64,000 nt of DNA from Longispora fulva (GTDB taxonomy: Bacteria > Actinomycetota > Actinomycetes > Mycobacteriales > Micromonosporaceae): the NCBI RefSeq assembly GCF_015751905.1, contig NZ_JADOUF010000001.1, positions 5,394,001-5,458,000 on the forward strand. The letters are read 5' to 3'. A program made the position numbers and the translations under genes. Positions 29,682-38,490 of the stretch are shown here, piece after piece; the first letter of the stretch is position 1, and every line of letters begins with the position of its first letter. The notes beneath the pieces are model-generated. The model did no database searches and had not been told where the DNA came from. It saw nothing but the letters and a program-made list of their open reading frames with translations.

Positions 29682-31871
29682 TCACCCGGTTGCCCCTTCG
29701 GGCAGGACGTCGGCAACGGACTTCCCGGCCACCAGGGCCAGAACCGCCTCGCCGTACAGGCCGAGTTTGCGGGGGCCGATGCCCGCGATGGCCACCAGCT
29801 GCGGCTCGCCCGACGGGAGCTGCTCGGCGATCGCGGTGAGCGTCGCGTCCGTGAACACCACGTACGAGGGCACCCGGGCCGCCTGGGCGACCAGCGCCCG
29901 CCACGCCTGCAACCGCTCCAGCAGCTCCTCGTCCATCGTCGAGGGGCAGGTGGCGCAGCGGCCCAGCTTGCGTTCCATGGCGTCCATCAAGGTCACGCCG
30001 CACACCCGGCAGGACACCGACCTCGCCACCGCGCGGTCCCGCTTCTTCGGGACGGGCTGGGTCGTGGTCCCGGCGCGGGCCGGGCCGGCCGGGAGGAACC
30101 GGCTCGGCCGGCGGGACTGCCGCCCCCCGGCCGCGCGGGCCGCCGCCCAGGACAGCCACAGCCACTCCCTGGCGCGGGTGATGCCCACGTAGAGGAGACG
30201 ACGCTCCTCCTCCAGGGCCTCCGGCGTCTTCGCGTATGTCGTGGGCAGCGTGCCGTCCGCGAGGCCGACCAGGAAGACGGCGTCCCACTCCAGGCCCTTG
30301 GCGGAGTGCAGGGAGGCGAGGGTGACGCCCTCGACGGTGGGGGCGTGCTGGGCGGCGGCGCGGCGGTCGAGTTCGGCGGTGAAGGCGGCGAGGCTGGTGT
30401 CGGGCCCGGCCGGATCGTCCCACCCGGGCTGGCCGCCGTGCCCGGTGTCGTCGCCGCGGTCGGCCCGGGTCGTGCCGGTCGACCTCGACGCCGCGAACTC
30501 CTCCGCGAGGCCGACCAGGGCGGCCAACGCCTCCCACTTCTCCCGGGCCGCGCCGCCGGCCGGCGGGTTCTCCGACCGCCAACCCACGGCGTCCAGCGCC
30601 TCGGCGACCGTCGGCACCAGCGGGGCGCCCGGGTCGGCCGTGCGGGTGGCCACGCGCAGGGCCACCATCGCCTGGCGGACCTCGCCGCGTTCGAAGAACC
30701 TCTCGGAGCCCTGCAGGACGTAGGGGACGCCGGCGTCGGCGAGGGCGCCCTCGTACACCTCTGATTGGGCGTTGATGCGGTAGAGGACCGCGATCTCGCT
30801 CGGCGGGGTGCCGGCGTCGATCAGCGCGGCGCACCGGGCGGCCACGGCCGCGGCCTCCGCGGGCTCGTCGGGGAAGTCGCGCACCTCGGGCTCCGGGCCC
30901 GGGGCGCGCTGGCCGACCAGCTCCAGGCGCAACCGGGCCTCAGCGCCGCGCGCCTGGCTGATCACGGTGTTGGCCAGGGCCACGACCTGCGGCGTGGACC
31001 GGTAGTCGCGGAACAACCGGACCACGGTCGCGTCCTTGTGTTGCCGGGGAAAATCGACAAGGTAGCCGGAGGTGGCGCCGGTGAACGAGTAGATCGTCTG
31101 GCTGGCGTCCCCGACCACGGTCAGGTCGTCGCGGCCGGCCAGCCAGGTCTCCAGGAGCTTCTGCTGCACCGGGTTCACGTCCTGGTACTCGTCGACCACG
31201 AAATGCCGGTACTGCGAGCGGATCTGCTCCGCCACGTCCTGGTGCTCCTCCATCGCCCAGGCCGCGGCCCGCAGCACGTCCTCGAAGTCGATCATGCCGG
31301 CCGCCCGCTTGGCCCGCTCGTACTCCGCGAACACCGCCGCCACCTGGTCGGCCGCCAGCGGCAGCTCCCGGCCGGCCTTCGTCGCGACGGCCGGGTAGTC
31401 CCCCGGCTCCACCAGGGAGGACTTGGCCCACTCGATCTCGCCCGCCAGGTCCCGGGCCAGGGTGCGCTCGCCCCGGTGCCCGGTCTTCGCCGCCGCCAGG
31501 GTGACCAGCCGGGCCTTGGAGTCCACCAGCTCCGGCATCGCGCGGCCATGGAAGATCCGGGGGGCGAAATACCGCAACTGCCGCAGAGCAGCCGCATGGA
31601 ACGTGCGCGCCGACACACCCCCGGCGCCGAGCATGCCCAGCCGGGCCCGCAACTCCGCGGCCGCCCGCGCCGTGAACGTGACCGCCAACACCTGCTGCGG
31701 CTGCACCTGTCCGGAACGCACCCTGTGCGCGATCCGGTGCGTGATGGCCCTGGTCTTGCCCGTGCCCGCGCCCGCCAGAATGCACAACGGGCCGGCCGGG
31801 GCTGTCACCGCCGCGCGCTGCTCGTCGTCCAGTCCCGCCAGTACGTCGTCCACGGTCACCGATTCTTTCAT
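29682..31871 (-). CDS. uvrD2: ATP-dependent DNA helicase UvrD2
   Basis: 729 residues from ATG 31871, preceded by GGAGAAGAG; a longer open frame lies upstream without support. SF1A helicase motifs: Q-motif LDDEQRAAV, Walker A AGAGTGKT (33-40), motif II VVDEYQDVN, motif III VVGDASQTIYSFTGA, motif V-VI TLASLHSAKGLEWDAVFLVG and LLYVGITRAREWL. A tetracysteine block (CRVCG ... RCATC) links to a C-terminal HRDC domain (AWRALVAQAARVPSYVVFTD), the arrangement of mycobacterial UvrD2. It unwinds DNA 3' to 5' in repair. It is divergent from mrx1. Confidence 0.95.
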   Translation of the reverse strand: MKESVTVDDVLAGLDDEQRAAVTAPAGPLCILAGAGTGKTRAITHRIAHRVRSGQVQPQQVLAVTFTARAAAELRARLGMLGAGGVSARTFHAAALRQLRYFAPRIFHGRAMPELVDSKARLVTLAAAKTGHRGERTLARDLAGEIEWAKSSLVEPGDYPAVATKAGRELPLAADQVAAVFAEYERAKRAAGMIDFEDVLRAAAWAMEEHQDVAEQIRSQYRHFVVDEYQDVNPVQQKLLETWLAGRDDLTVVGDASQTIYSFTGATSGYLVDFPRQHKDATVVRLFRDYRSTPQVVALANTVISQARGAEARLRLELVGQRAPGPEPEVRDFPDEPAEAAAVAARCAALIDAGTPPSEIAVLYRINAQSEVYEGALADAGVPYVLQGSERFFERGEVRQAMVALRVATRTADPGAPLVPTVAEALDAVGWRSENPPAGGAAREKWEALAALVGLAEEFAASRSTGTTRADRGDDTGHGGQPGWDDPAGPDTSLAAFTAELDRRAAAQHAPTVEGVTLASLHSAKGLEWDAVFLVGLADGTLPTTYAKTPEALEEERRLLYVGITRAREWLWLSWAAARAAGGRQSRRPSRFLPAGPARAGTTTQPVPKKRDRAVARSVSCRVCGVTLMDAMERKLGRCATCPSTMDEELLERLQAWRALVAQAARVPSYVVFTDATLTAIAEQLPSGEPQLVAIAGIGPRKLGLYGEAVLALVAGKSVADVLPEGATG

Positions 31872-31966
31872 CTTGCTCTTCTCCGTGTTCGTCGCCACAA
31901 CGGAGACTGAAACCCACCATCGCGACGTTGACCCGGATAGCGTGCGCCCCCAGGAGGTTTGAACAG

Positions 31967-32212
31967 ATGCTGACGATGTACTCCACCACATGGTGCGGCT
32001 ACTGCCGGCGACTCAAGTCGCAGTTCGACCGGGAGGGCATCACCTATCAGGTGATCGACATCGAGGAGTCGCCGAGTCACGCGGAGTTCGTGATGAGCGT
32101 CAACGGTGGGAATCAGACAGTTCCGACAATTCAATTCTCGGACGGTACGGCGATGACCAACCCGTCGATCGTCCAGGTCAAGGAACAGCTCGCGGCCATC
32201 GCGGCCCGCTAG
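31967..32212 (+). CDS. mrx1: Mycoredoxin (glutaredoxin-like)
   Basis: 81 residues from ATG 31967, preceded by AGGAGG (31952-31957). The thioredoxin fold carries the active-site CGYC of MYSTTWCGYCRRLK (C10, C13) and the cis-proline segment QTVPTIQFSDG, as in actinobacterial Mrx1. These reduce protein-mycothiol mixed disulphides with electrons from mycothiol. Adjacency to uvrD2 matches the mycobacterial order. The gap to uvrD2 holds divergent promoters. Cytoplasmic. Confidence 0.93.
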   Translation: MLTMYSTTWCGYCRRLKSQFDREGITYQVIDIEESPSHAEFVMSVNGGNQTVPTIQFSDGTAMTNPSIVQVKEQLAAIAAR

Positions 32213-32285
32213 CTCGCCTACGGCCCGGGAGGCCTGACCTCCCGGGCCACCCAACGCCGGGCGGTACGGCTGGGACCTCCGGACC

Positions 32286-32291
32286 TAGACT
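32286..32291 (+). promoter_or_regulatory. -10 element of a leaderless promoter (hydroxylase gene)
   Basis: TAGACT ends 7 bases before the ATG at 32299, the spacing of a leaderless transcript; no ribosome site is present. Confidence 0.5.
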
Positions 32292-32298
32292 GCGGCGC

Positions 32299-32850
32299 AT
32301 GTTCCTCGCCCCCGCAGCCTTCCCGTTCGTCCAGGCGCTGACGGCTGCATGGACCGACGTACGCGACGAGTACCTGGCCCTGCCCGAGGACTCGTTCGAC
32401 CCTTGGGTGCAGCGCGAGATGTACGGCGACGGCTGGTCCGTGTATGGCCTGGTCGCGTACGGCGATCGCATCGAACCGGCGCTCGCGGCATGCCCGCGTA
32501 CCGCGGCAGCCCTGGAACAGATCCCAGGCCTGACGACCGCCGGGTTCTCCCGGTTGGCACCCGGCACACACATCAAGCCTCACGAGGGCTGGGTGACTAC
32601 CGTGTACCGGGCGCACCTCGGGCTCATCGTTCCCGAGGACTGCGGCCTCCGGGTCGGCGCGACCACGCGGTCGTGGGCACCCGGCGAGGTGCTGATCTTC
32701 GATGACACGGTCAACCACGAGGCGTGTAACCGCGCCGCCTCGACCCGGACCGTTCTCCTTTTCGATTTCCTGCGCCCTGGCGAGAGCCGACAGGACGAGG
32801 CCCCGCCGGAGGTCGCAGAGTTCCTGCGTCACCGACGAGACGGCGCGTAG
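32299..32850 (+). CDS. Aspartyl/asparaginyl beta-hydroxylase-like 2-oxoglutarate oxygenase
   Basis: 183 residues from ATG 32299. The double-stranded beta-helix core shows SRLAPGTHIKPHEGW (first histidine, around 95-109), VYRAHLGLIVP and EVLIFDDTVNHEACNRA with the second histidine, then R in STRTVLLFDFLRP for 2-oxoglutarate. This fits the AspH family, which hydroxylates Asp or Asn side chains of proteins or non-ribosomal peptides. The substrate cannot be read. It lies 86 bases after mrx1 with its own promoter, an addition relative to the mycobacterial order. Confidence 0.85.
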   Translation: MFLAPAAFPFVQALTAAWTDVRDEYLALPEDSFDPWVQREMYGDGWSVYGLVAYGDRIEPALAACPRTAAALEQIPGLTTAGFSRLAPGTHIKPHEGWVTTVYRAHLGLIVPEDCGLRVGATTRSWAPGEVLIFDDTVNHEACNRAASTRTVLLFDFLRPGESRQDEAPPEVAEFLRHRRDGA

Positions 32851-32873
32851 CGAGCCGGTCCTCGCGCCCTACC

Positions 32874-33389
32874 ATGACGACCATGGAAGCCCTGTGGGAT
32901 CCCGCCAGCGGCCTGTCCGACGCGGACCGTGCGCATTTCTCGAATCTGTGGGACTCCCGGTGCGCGTTGAACGTGCCCGGGCCGTTCTACACCGGCGAGA
33001 CGGACACCTGCTGGACCGGCCGGCTGGTCGCGCCCGACAACGTGCTGTACGGAGGCGAGTACTTCACGGAGTACATCTTCCGCCAGCCGCGGGGTGCCGA
33101 CGAAGTTCAGGGCGTCATGGAGGCTGCTCGGTTGGACCCTTTCGCTGGCTACGCGTGCGACGGGAACGACCATTGGACTCCCCCATCGGTCCGCGCCTGG
33201 TGGGAGTCCCGGAGCTGGGTCATAGACAGCGTGACCGAGAGCCTGAGGGTTCTGGAGTCCGAGGAACGTGCGGCGTCCCGGGACGCGGCCGAGGGCGCGC
33301 GTCAGTTCCTCGCCTACATCGGGACCGGCCTCGAGGACGACCTGCGTGCCTACGCCGTGCTGCTCGGGGGTGTGGACGACGACTGGTGA
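32874..33389 (+). CDS. Conserved hypothetical protein
   Basis: 171 residues, two possible ATG starts (32874 and 32883). No family recognised. It is acidic and aromatic-rich, with blocks PGPFYTGETDTCWTGRLVAP and GGEYFTEYIFRQPRGADEV and a helical second half (ESLRVLESEERAASRDAAEG). There is no signal or membrane segment, so it is probably cytoplasmic. The 23-base gap after the hydroxylase gene suggests co-transcription. The composition may suit an immunity-like or ligand-binding protein, but there is no firm evidence. Confidence 0.6.
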   Translation: MTTMEALWDPASGLSDADRAHFSNLWDSRCALNVPGPFYTGETDTCWTGRLVAPDNVLYGGEYFTEYIFRQPRGADEVQGVMEAARLDPFAGYACDGNDHWTPPSVRAWWESRSWVIDSVTESLRVLESEERAASRDAAEGARQFLAYIGTGLEDDLRAYAVLLGGVDDDW

Positions 33390-33446
33390 CCCGGCACACT
33401 GGCCAGCCCGGGAGGGCGGCGGAACCTTCCGCGTTGCGCGTACCGG

Positions 33447-33983
33447 TCAGGTTCGGGCCCCGGTGATCAGGGCGTGCACCTTGTCGATCGGGCCGACGTT
33501 GCGCAGGACCACCGACGGGTACGTCCCGTACCGGCGCTTGCCCTGCCACACCGACACCACTGTGTCCCACGCGCTCGGGAACCGGCCGAACGCGATCGAG
33601 CCGGCCCCGTCGGCGCCCGGCCGGACGACCGGCGGGAACAGCACGTCATGCGGCACCGAGGCGGAGGATCTGTCGGTCTCCGTGCAGATGTTGCGGTCCG
33701 TCACCGTGTACCAGGTCTTGCTCAGCCACACCGCCCGCACCAACGGGTGACCCAGCGTCAGGACCGTGCCGACGAGCAGGCCGCTGAGCCGCCACGCGAA
33801 GGAGATCGGGTTCGCGGGGATGCCGCCCACGGCCAGGAGCCCGACCCAGCAGGCCAGCCACCCGACGCCCAGCACCATGACCAGCCAGTCGGACCGTTCG
33901 ACGAACACGAGCCGTTCAGGCCGGCCCCGCCACAACACGTTCTCGCACTCGACCTCGTCGAGTCCCCCGCTGCCCAGAGTCAT
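33447..33983 (-). CDS. PH-domain-like membrane protein
   Basis: 178 residues. Two hydrophobic helices (WLVMVLGVGWLACWVGLLAV and a second with GLLVGTVLTLGH) are followed by a C-terminal beta-rich region (WYTVTDRNICTETD, IDKVHALI) that resembles bacterial PH-like (bPH) domains of membrane proteins. The function is unknown. A TACT-containing hexamer 7 bases from the ATG suggests a leaderless start. It converges on the hypothetical gene at 32874 and is followed upstream by the nudC unit. Confidence 0.6.
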   Translation of the reverse strand: MTLGSGGLDEVECENVLWRGRPERLVFVERSDWLVMVLGVGWLACWVGLLAVGGIPANPISFAWRLSGLLVGTVLTLGHPLVRAVWLSKTWYTVTDRNICTETDRSSASVPHDVLFPPVVRPGADGAGSIAFGRFPSAWDTVVSVWQGKRRYGTYPSVVLRNVGPIDKVHALITGART

Positions 33984-34053
33984 GCGGCCCAGTATGGGGA
34001 ATCGGGCCGGGCCCCACCACCCGGTGTCGGCGACGTCGCAGCGCCCCAGCGCC

Positions 34054-34887
34054 TCAGGGGAGTTTGCCGGCCAGCCAGTTGTCGATCATCATCCGGGAGA
34101 TCGAGATCCGGGCCGGCAGCAGCACGTCACTGGACCGCAGTTCGGCCCGGGTGCGCCATTCCGCCTCCGCGATCTCCGCCGGGTCCAGCACGAGTGGCTG
34201 GTCCGGATCCGCCAGGGCCGTGAAGCCCACCATCAGCTCGTCGGCGAAGGGCCAGCCCTCGCTCGCCACGTACCGGATGTCGGAGACCACGACGCCCAGC
34301 TCCTCGAAGGACTCCCGGGCCACGGTGCCCTCCAGGCTCTCGCCCGGGGAGACGAACCCGGCGGTGACCGAGCGGACGTTCCCCGGGCGTGCCACGTTGC
34401 GCGACAGCAGGATGCGGCCGTTGTCGCCCGTGACCCCGTCGTGGATGAGCACCAGGACGGCCGGGTTGGTCCGGGGCCAGGTCAGGTCGCCGGCCTCGGT
34501 CTGCTGTACCCAGCCGGCGTGCACCGGCCGGGTCGGGTGGCCGGTGCGGGGGTGGAACAGGTGGCTCTCGTGCCAGTTGGCCAGGGCGACGGCTGCCAGG
34601 GCCAGCTCGACGAAGAGGTCCGACGGCGGGTCGAGGAGCACCTCGCGGAGCAGGGTCATGTCCGGCACCTCGGACATCACGGCGAAGTAGGGCGTGCCCT
34701 CCCCGTCGACACCGAGGAACAGCCGCGCCGCGGCGTCCGCCGACGCCAGCCCACCGCCCGGCAACCCCGAGGGGGTGTCGGACATCGCCGACACCCGGCC
34801 GCCGTGTACCGCGAAGACCCGGGCGCGACCCCAGGCCTCCGCTAACCACTCAGGGTCGGTGCGCCGGAACTCCGAACGGTCGATCAT
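34054..34887 (-). CDS. nudC: NudC-like NAD(H)/NAD-capped RNA Nudix hydrolase, zinc site lost
   Basis: 277 residues. The Nudix box reads GFVSPGESLEGTVARESFEE then LGV (about 183-205), and the N-terminal and SQPW-like regions match the NudC layout (TWPRTNPAVLVLIHDG, ASEGWPFADELMVGFTA). Two departures stand out. The four cysteines of the zinc ribbon are replaced (FHPRTGHPTRPVHAGW has histidines but no cysteine), and the canonical SQPWPFP is SEGWPFA. It should still hydrolyse dinucleotides. It overlaps the upstream M16 gene by 4 bases and matches the mycobacterial position. Confidence 0.85.
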   Translation of the reverse strand: MIDRSEFRRTDPEWLAEAWGRARVFAVHGGRVSAMSDTPSGLPGGGLASADAAARLFLGVDGEGTPYFAVMSEVPDMTLLREVLLDPPSDLFVELALAAVALANWHESHLFHPRTGHPTRPVHAGWVQQTEAGDLTWPRTNPAVLVLIHDGVTGDNGRILLSRNVARPGNVRSVTAGFVSPGESLEGTVARESFEELGVVVSDIRYVASEGWPFADELMVGFTALADPDQPLVLDPAEIAEAEWRTRAELRSSDVLLPARISISRMMIDNWLAGKLP

Positions 34888-36209
34888 GCCCGGACGACTC
34901 CGGCGAGGGCCCGCAGGGACGGCTCGACGACGTCCGCCTCGCCGAGGATGACGATCGCGGCGTTCGCCGGGGCGAGGTAGCGCGCGGACGCGGCGGCGAC
35001 CTGCTCCAGGGTGGTGTTCGCGAGCCGGTCGCAGTGCGCGGCCAGCCAGTCGAGGTCGAGGCCGAAGCCCTCCAGCATGGACGTGAGGCTCGCGATGCCG
35101 GCCTGGGTGGCCATGCCGAGCCGGAGGCTGCCCAGCGCGTACTCCCGGGCCTGTTCGAGCTCCTCGGCCTCGGGGGGCAGGACGGACATCCGGCCCAGCT
35201 CGTACAGCGTCTCCAGCAGGGCCGGGGCCGTGACCTCGGTGGCCACGTCCGCCGTGATCATGACCGTGGAACCGGCCAGGGAGTGCTCGACGCCGGAGTG
35301 CGGGGAGTAGGTGTAACCCTTGTCCTCGCGGATGTTGCCGACCAGCCGGGACGAGAAGTATCCCCCGAAGACCAGGTTGGCGAGGGTGAGCGCCGGGTGG
35401 TCCGGGTGGCTGCGCGGCACGCCGGGCAGGGCGATCCGCAGACAGGACTGCACCGAGCCCGGGCGGTCGACCAGGGTGATCGGGCCGCCGCCGAGGGCCG
35501 GCACCGCAGGGAACGTGACGGTCGGCGCCGGGCCGGTCCAGGCGGACAGGGCCTGGGCGACCGAGTCGAGAGCCTTTTCGGGTACGACGTCGCCGACGAG
35601 CACCAGCGTCGCCCCCTCGGGGCGCACCCGCTCGGCGTGCATCGCCGCCAGCTGCTCGCGGGTGACGGCCCGGACCTGCTCCGGCTCCGGGGTCTGCACC
35701 TCGTAGGGGTGGCCCGGGTAGATCCGCTTGAGGAGCGCGACCCGCGCCAGGTGACCCGGCTGGGTGCGGGCCAGGCTGATCCGGTCGGCGATCCGCTCGG
35801 CCTCGGTCTCGACCTCGCCCTCCGGGTACACCGCGCCGTTCAACGTGATCGCCAGGAGCTCGAGCAGCCGGTCGAGGCCGTCGACCAGGCAGTTGCCGGA
35901 GATGGTGAGCCGGTCCATGTCCGTACCGGCGGCGAGCCCGCCACCGACGGCCTGCAGCTCGGTGGTGATGGCGTAGATGTCCATCTCGTCGGTACCGGCG
36001 AACAGGGTGCCGGCCAGGAGACCGGCCTGCGCCAGGTCGGCCTGCACCAACGGCACCCGCAGCCGCAGCTCGACCAGCGGGATCGACGAACGCCGGATCG
36101 CGATCACCTTGAGCCCGTTGGGCAGGGTGCGCTCGGCACGCTCCGGCAGGACCAGCGGGCCGGCGGGGGTCAGGCCCGGCACCTCGCGGGGCGTGGATTC
36201 AGTGCTCAT
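34884..36209 (-). CDS. M16 family peptidase-like protein, catalytically inactive subunit
   Basis: 441 residues. The M16 fold is clear (PNGLKVIAIRRSSIPLVELR, and LVFGGYFSSRLVGNIREDKG, whose glycine loop binds substrate), but the HxxEH motif is absent (LLAGTLFAGT where it should be). It pairs with the upstream active M16 gene, which it overlaps by 4 bases, as in alpha/beta mitochondrial processing peptidase-like heterodimers. The same overlap ties it to nudC downstream. The active gene's product likely needs it for substrate binding. Confidence 0.9.
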   Translation of the reverse strand: MSTESTPREVPGLTPAGPLVLPERAERTLPNGLKVIAIRRSSIPLVELRLRVPLVQADLAQAGLLAGTLFAGTDEMDIYAITTELQAVGGGLAAGTDMDRLTISGNCLVDGLDRLLELLAITLNGAVYPEGEVETEAERIADRISLARTQPGHLARVALLKRIYPGHPYEVQTPEPEQVRAVTREQLAAMHAERVRPEGATLVLVGDVVPEKALDSVAQALSAWTGPAPTVTFPAVPALGGGPITLVDRPGSVQSCLRIALPGVPRSHPDHPALTLANLVFGGYFSSRLVGNIREDKGYTYSPHSGVEHSLAGSTVMITADVATEVTAPALLETLYELGRMSVLPPEAEELEQAREYALGSLRLGMATQAGIASLTSMLEGFGLDLDWLAAHCDRLANTTLEQVAAASARYLAPANAAIVILGEADVVEPSLRALAGVVRA

Positions 36210-37501
36210 GCCGACACTCCCGGAATGACCTCGACGCTCGCGCGGCGCTGCGGGCGCAGGGTGGCCGCCGCCGCGATGATCTGTGCCTCTGTGACCTCGC
36301 CGAGCAGCCTCGGCAGGTCGTTGATCAGGGCGGGGTCGCCGTGCTGCAGCTCCAGCACCGCGAGGCGGACCGCCCGGTTGGTGACCGCGTCGGACTCCCG
36401 CAGGAAGTGCGTGACGAACCGGGCCTGGATCCGGGCCAGCTCGCCCTCGGCGAGGCCGTCGGTGACCAGGCGGTCGATCTCCTCGTCGACGGTGCGCAGC
36501 ACCTTGTCCGCGTCGCCGCCGGGCGGCATGAACACCTGGAGCAGCAGCGCCGTGGGGTCGCGGACCTCGAACGGCTCGCCCATGAACCCGATGTAGCCGC
36601 CCACGCTGGTGGCGGTGCGGTCGCGGAGCACCATCCGCTCCTGGAGCCTGGCGGCCTCGCCGTCGGTGAGGACCTCGGCCAGCAGCACGTACGGCAGGTA
36701 GTCGGCGAACTCCGCGATCGGGTCCGGCACCCGCCAGGCCAGGGCGATCGCCGGCAGCGGGGCCATCGCGTCGGTGTAGGACGCGCGGCGCTCCGCCGTC
36801 AGGTCCGGCTCGGCGAAGGACGGCCGGACCGGGGCCGGGCGGCCCGTGATGTCACCGAAGTGCTTCTCGACCAGGGCGCGCGCGTGGCCGACCTCGAAGT
36901 CGCCGGAGACGGCGAGGACGGCGTTGCCCGTCGCGTAGTACTCCGCGAAGAACTGGGTCGCGCCCTCGACCGTGGCGGACTCCAGGTCGACGAACGAGCC
37001 GTACCCGTCGTGGGAGTTGGCGAACGTGTCGAACATGACCGGCGGCAGCTTCAGCCACGGGAACCCGCCGTACGGCCGGTTCAGCACGTTGACCCGGATC
37101 TCCTCCTTGACCACGTCGATCTGGTTGGCGACGTTCTCCTCGTTGAGCCGGGGACCGCGCATCCGGTCGGCCTCGAGGAACAACGCCCGCTCGAGCGCGC
37201 CGGCCGGCAGCGACTCGTAGTAGTCGGTGTAGTCGAAGTGGGTGGAGCCGTTGAACGTGCCGCCGGCCCCCTGCACGTACTTGAAGTGGGCCAGCTTCTC
37301 CAGGTTCTCCGAGCCCTGGAACATCAGGTGCTCGAAGAGGTGGGCGAAGCCGGTGCGCCCCTCCGGCTCCGACCGGATCCCGACGTCGTAGACGACGGTC
37401 ACGCCGACGACGGGCGCCGAACTGTCGGGCTGGAGCACGACACGCAGGCCGTTGGCCAGGGTGAACCGCTCGATGGTGTAGCTCGTGGCTGGAATCCGCA
37501 C
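36206..37501 (-). CDS. M16 family zinc metallopeptidase, active subunit
   Basis: 431 residues, GTG start. The inverted zinc motif HLFEH (HxxEH, 54-58) lies in TGFAHLFEHLMFQGSENL, with the distal glutamate expected in the DVVKEEIRVNV segment. It is the first gene of a three-gene unit with its inactive partner and nudC, each coupled by 4-base overlaps. A TAGGGT hexamer sits 6 bases before the start. Members degrade or process peptides, mostly in the cytoplasm. The pair is not part of the mycobacterial block, so it was probably added. Confidence 0.93.
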   Translation of the reverse strand: MRIPATSYTIERFTLANGLRVVLQPDSSAPVVGVTVVYDVGIRSEPEGRTGFAHLFEHLMFQGSENLEKLAHFKYVQGAGGTFNGSTHFDYTDYYESLPAGALERALFLEADRMRGPRLNEENVANQIDVVKEEIRVNVLNRPYGGFPWLKLPPVMFDTFANSHDGYGSFVDLESATVEGATQFFAEYYATGNAVLAVSGDFEVGHARALVEKHFGDITGRPAPVRPSFAEPDLTAERRASYTDAMAPLPAIALAWRVPDPIAEFADYLPYVLLAEVLTDGEAARLQERMVLRDRTATSVGGYIGFMGEPFEVRDPTALLLQVFMPPGGDADKVLRTVDEEIDRLVTDGLAEGELARIQARFVTHFLRESDAVTNRAVRLAVLELQHGDPALINDLPRLLGEVTEAQIIAAAATLRPQRRASVEVIPGVSA

Positions 37502-37507
37502 CCCCCG

Positions 37508-37513
37508 ACCCTA
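37508..37513 (-). promoter_or_regulatory. -10 element of a leaderless promoter (M16 operon)
   Basis: TAGGGT ends 6 bases before the GTG start at 37501 on the minus strand, consistent with a leaderless three-gene message. Confidence 0.5.
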
Positions 37514-37578
37514 GCGCGTGCGGGGCGCGAGGTGTGGCCGGCGGCGCGGTGCGGAGCGCCGCGCCGCCGGCGACCGGC

Positions 37579-38490
37579 TCACCGGCCGGCGTAGCGCACC
37601 GAGTCCAGCACCTCGTCGACCACGTAGTCGAACTGCTTGTGCGTGCCCGGGATCGAGATGTACAGCACGGCCGCCTCCGGGCGGCCCACGTCGATCATCG
37701 CGATGGCGACCAGCTCGTCCTTGGCGGTCAGCCCGCGACGGGACGCGTCGAAGTGCAGCCGGAACTTGCTCACCCACGCCGGCCGGCCGCCGAGCACCGC
37801 CGCCTCGTCGCGGATCATCTCCATCGTGTTGGGCTGCGGATAGTAGGACACCCGGGCGTCCGCCGCCACCTGGCGGCCCGTGCACTTCAGGTCCAGCTGG
37901 GTGCCGTCGTTGGCCGTCGCCGGCACCGAGCCGGACAGGATCGAGGCGTGGTAGGTGCCCTCGGAATACCGCTCGGTGATGATGTCCTGCCCGATCCGGT
38001 ACTGCACCCGCAGCGTCCCCGCCGACCAACTGTCCCGCCAGGGCTGCCACGGCTCGCCGTAGGCCTTGTAGGAGATGGCGGCCTTCTCGTCCACGGTGCG
38101 CGGACCGGCCGGCACCGGGGGCGCGTCGTAGCTCGGCTCCGGATAGGACGTCGGCGGCGGGCACAACTTCGCCAGGGGCGGCCGGCGGTCCGGGCCGTTC
38201 TGCGCGTGCGACTGCAACGGGTTCACGTCGCCGGTGAGGACCAGGGCCAGCATGACGACGATGCCGAGGAGCAGCACGCCGGCCGCGCCGCCGCCGAACC
38301 ACATCAGCAGGCGCTTGTTCGGGTCGGTGCGCGGGAGCGGTGGTGGGGCGGTGCGGGTCGCCGGTCGGGTCGCGAAGGTCACCAGGCCACCGAGGTGCTG
38401 GTGGGCCGGCTGCGGCGGGGCTGCGGCGGGCGCCGGCGGGACGACGATGTCGCCGTCCCCGCTCGCCCACGGCGATTCACTGGTCGTCAT
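37579..38490 (-). CDS. Single-pass membrane protein with large exported domain, coupled to adnB
   Basis: 303 residues from ATG 38490, which overlaps the adnB stop by 4 bases. A proline/alanine-rich cytoplasmic N-terminus (VVPPAPAAAPPQPAHQH) leads to one transmembrane helix (WFGGGAAGVLLLGIVVMLAL, about 66-85), then a soluble exported domain. I do not recognise its family; motifs include DISYKAYGEPWQPW-like aromatic runs and YYPQPNTMEMIRDEAA. Its tight coupling to a cytoplasmic repair nuclease is odd, and it may simply use the transcript. It is 77 bases from the M16 operon. Confidence 0.7.
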   Translation of the reverse strand: MTTSESPWASGDGDIVVPPAPAAAPPQPAHQHLGGLVTFATRPATRTAPPPLPRTDPNKRLLMWFGGGAAGVLLLGIVVMLALVLTGDVNPLQSHAQNGPDRRPPLAKLCPPPTSYPEPSYDAPPVPAGPRTVDEKAAISYKAYGEPWQPWRDSWSAGTLRVQYRIGQDIITERYSEGTYHASILSGSVPATANDGTQLDLKCTGRQVAADARVSYYPQPNTMEMIRDEAAVLGGRPAWVSKFRLHFDASRRGLTAKDELVAIAMIDVGRPEAAVLYISIPGTHKQFDYVVDEVLDSVRYAGR

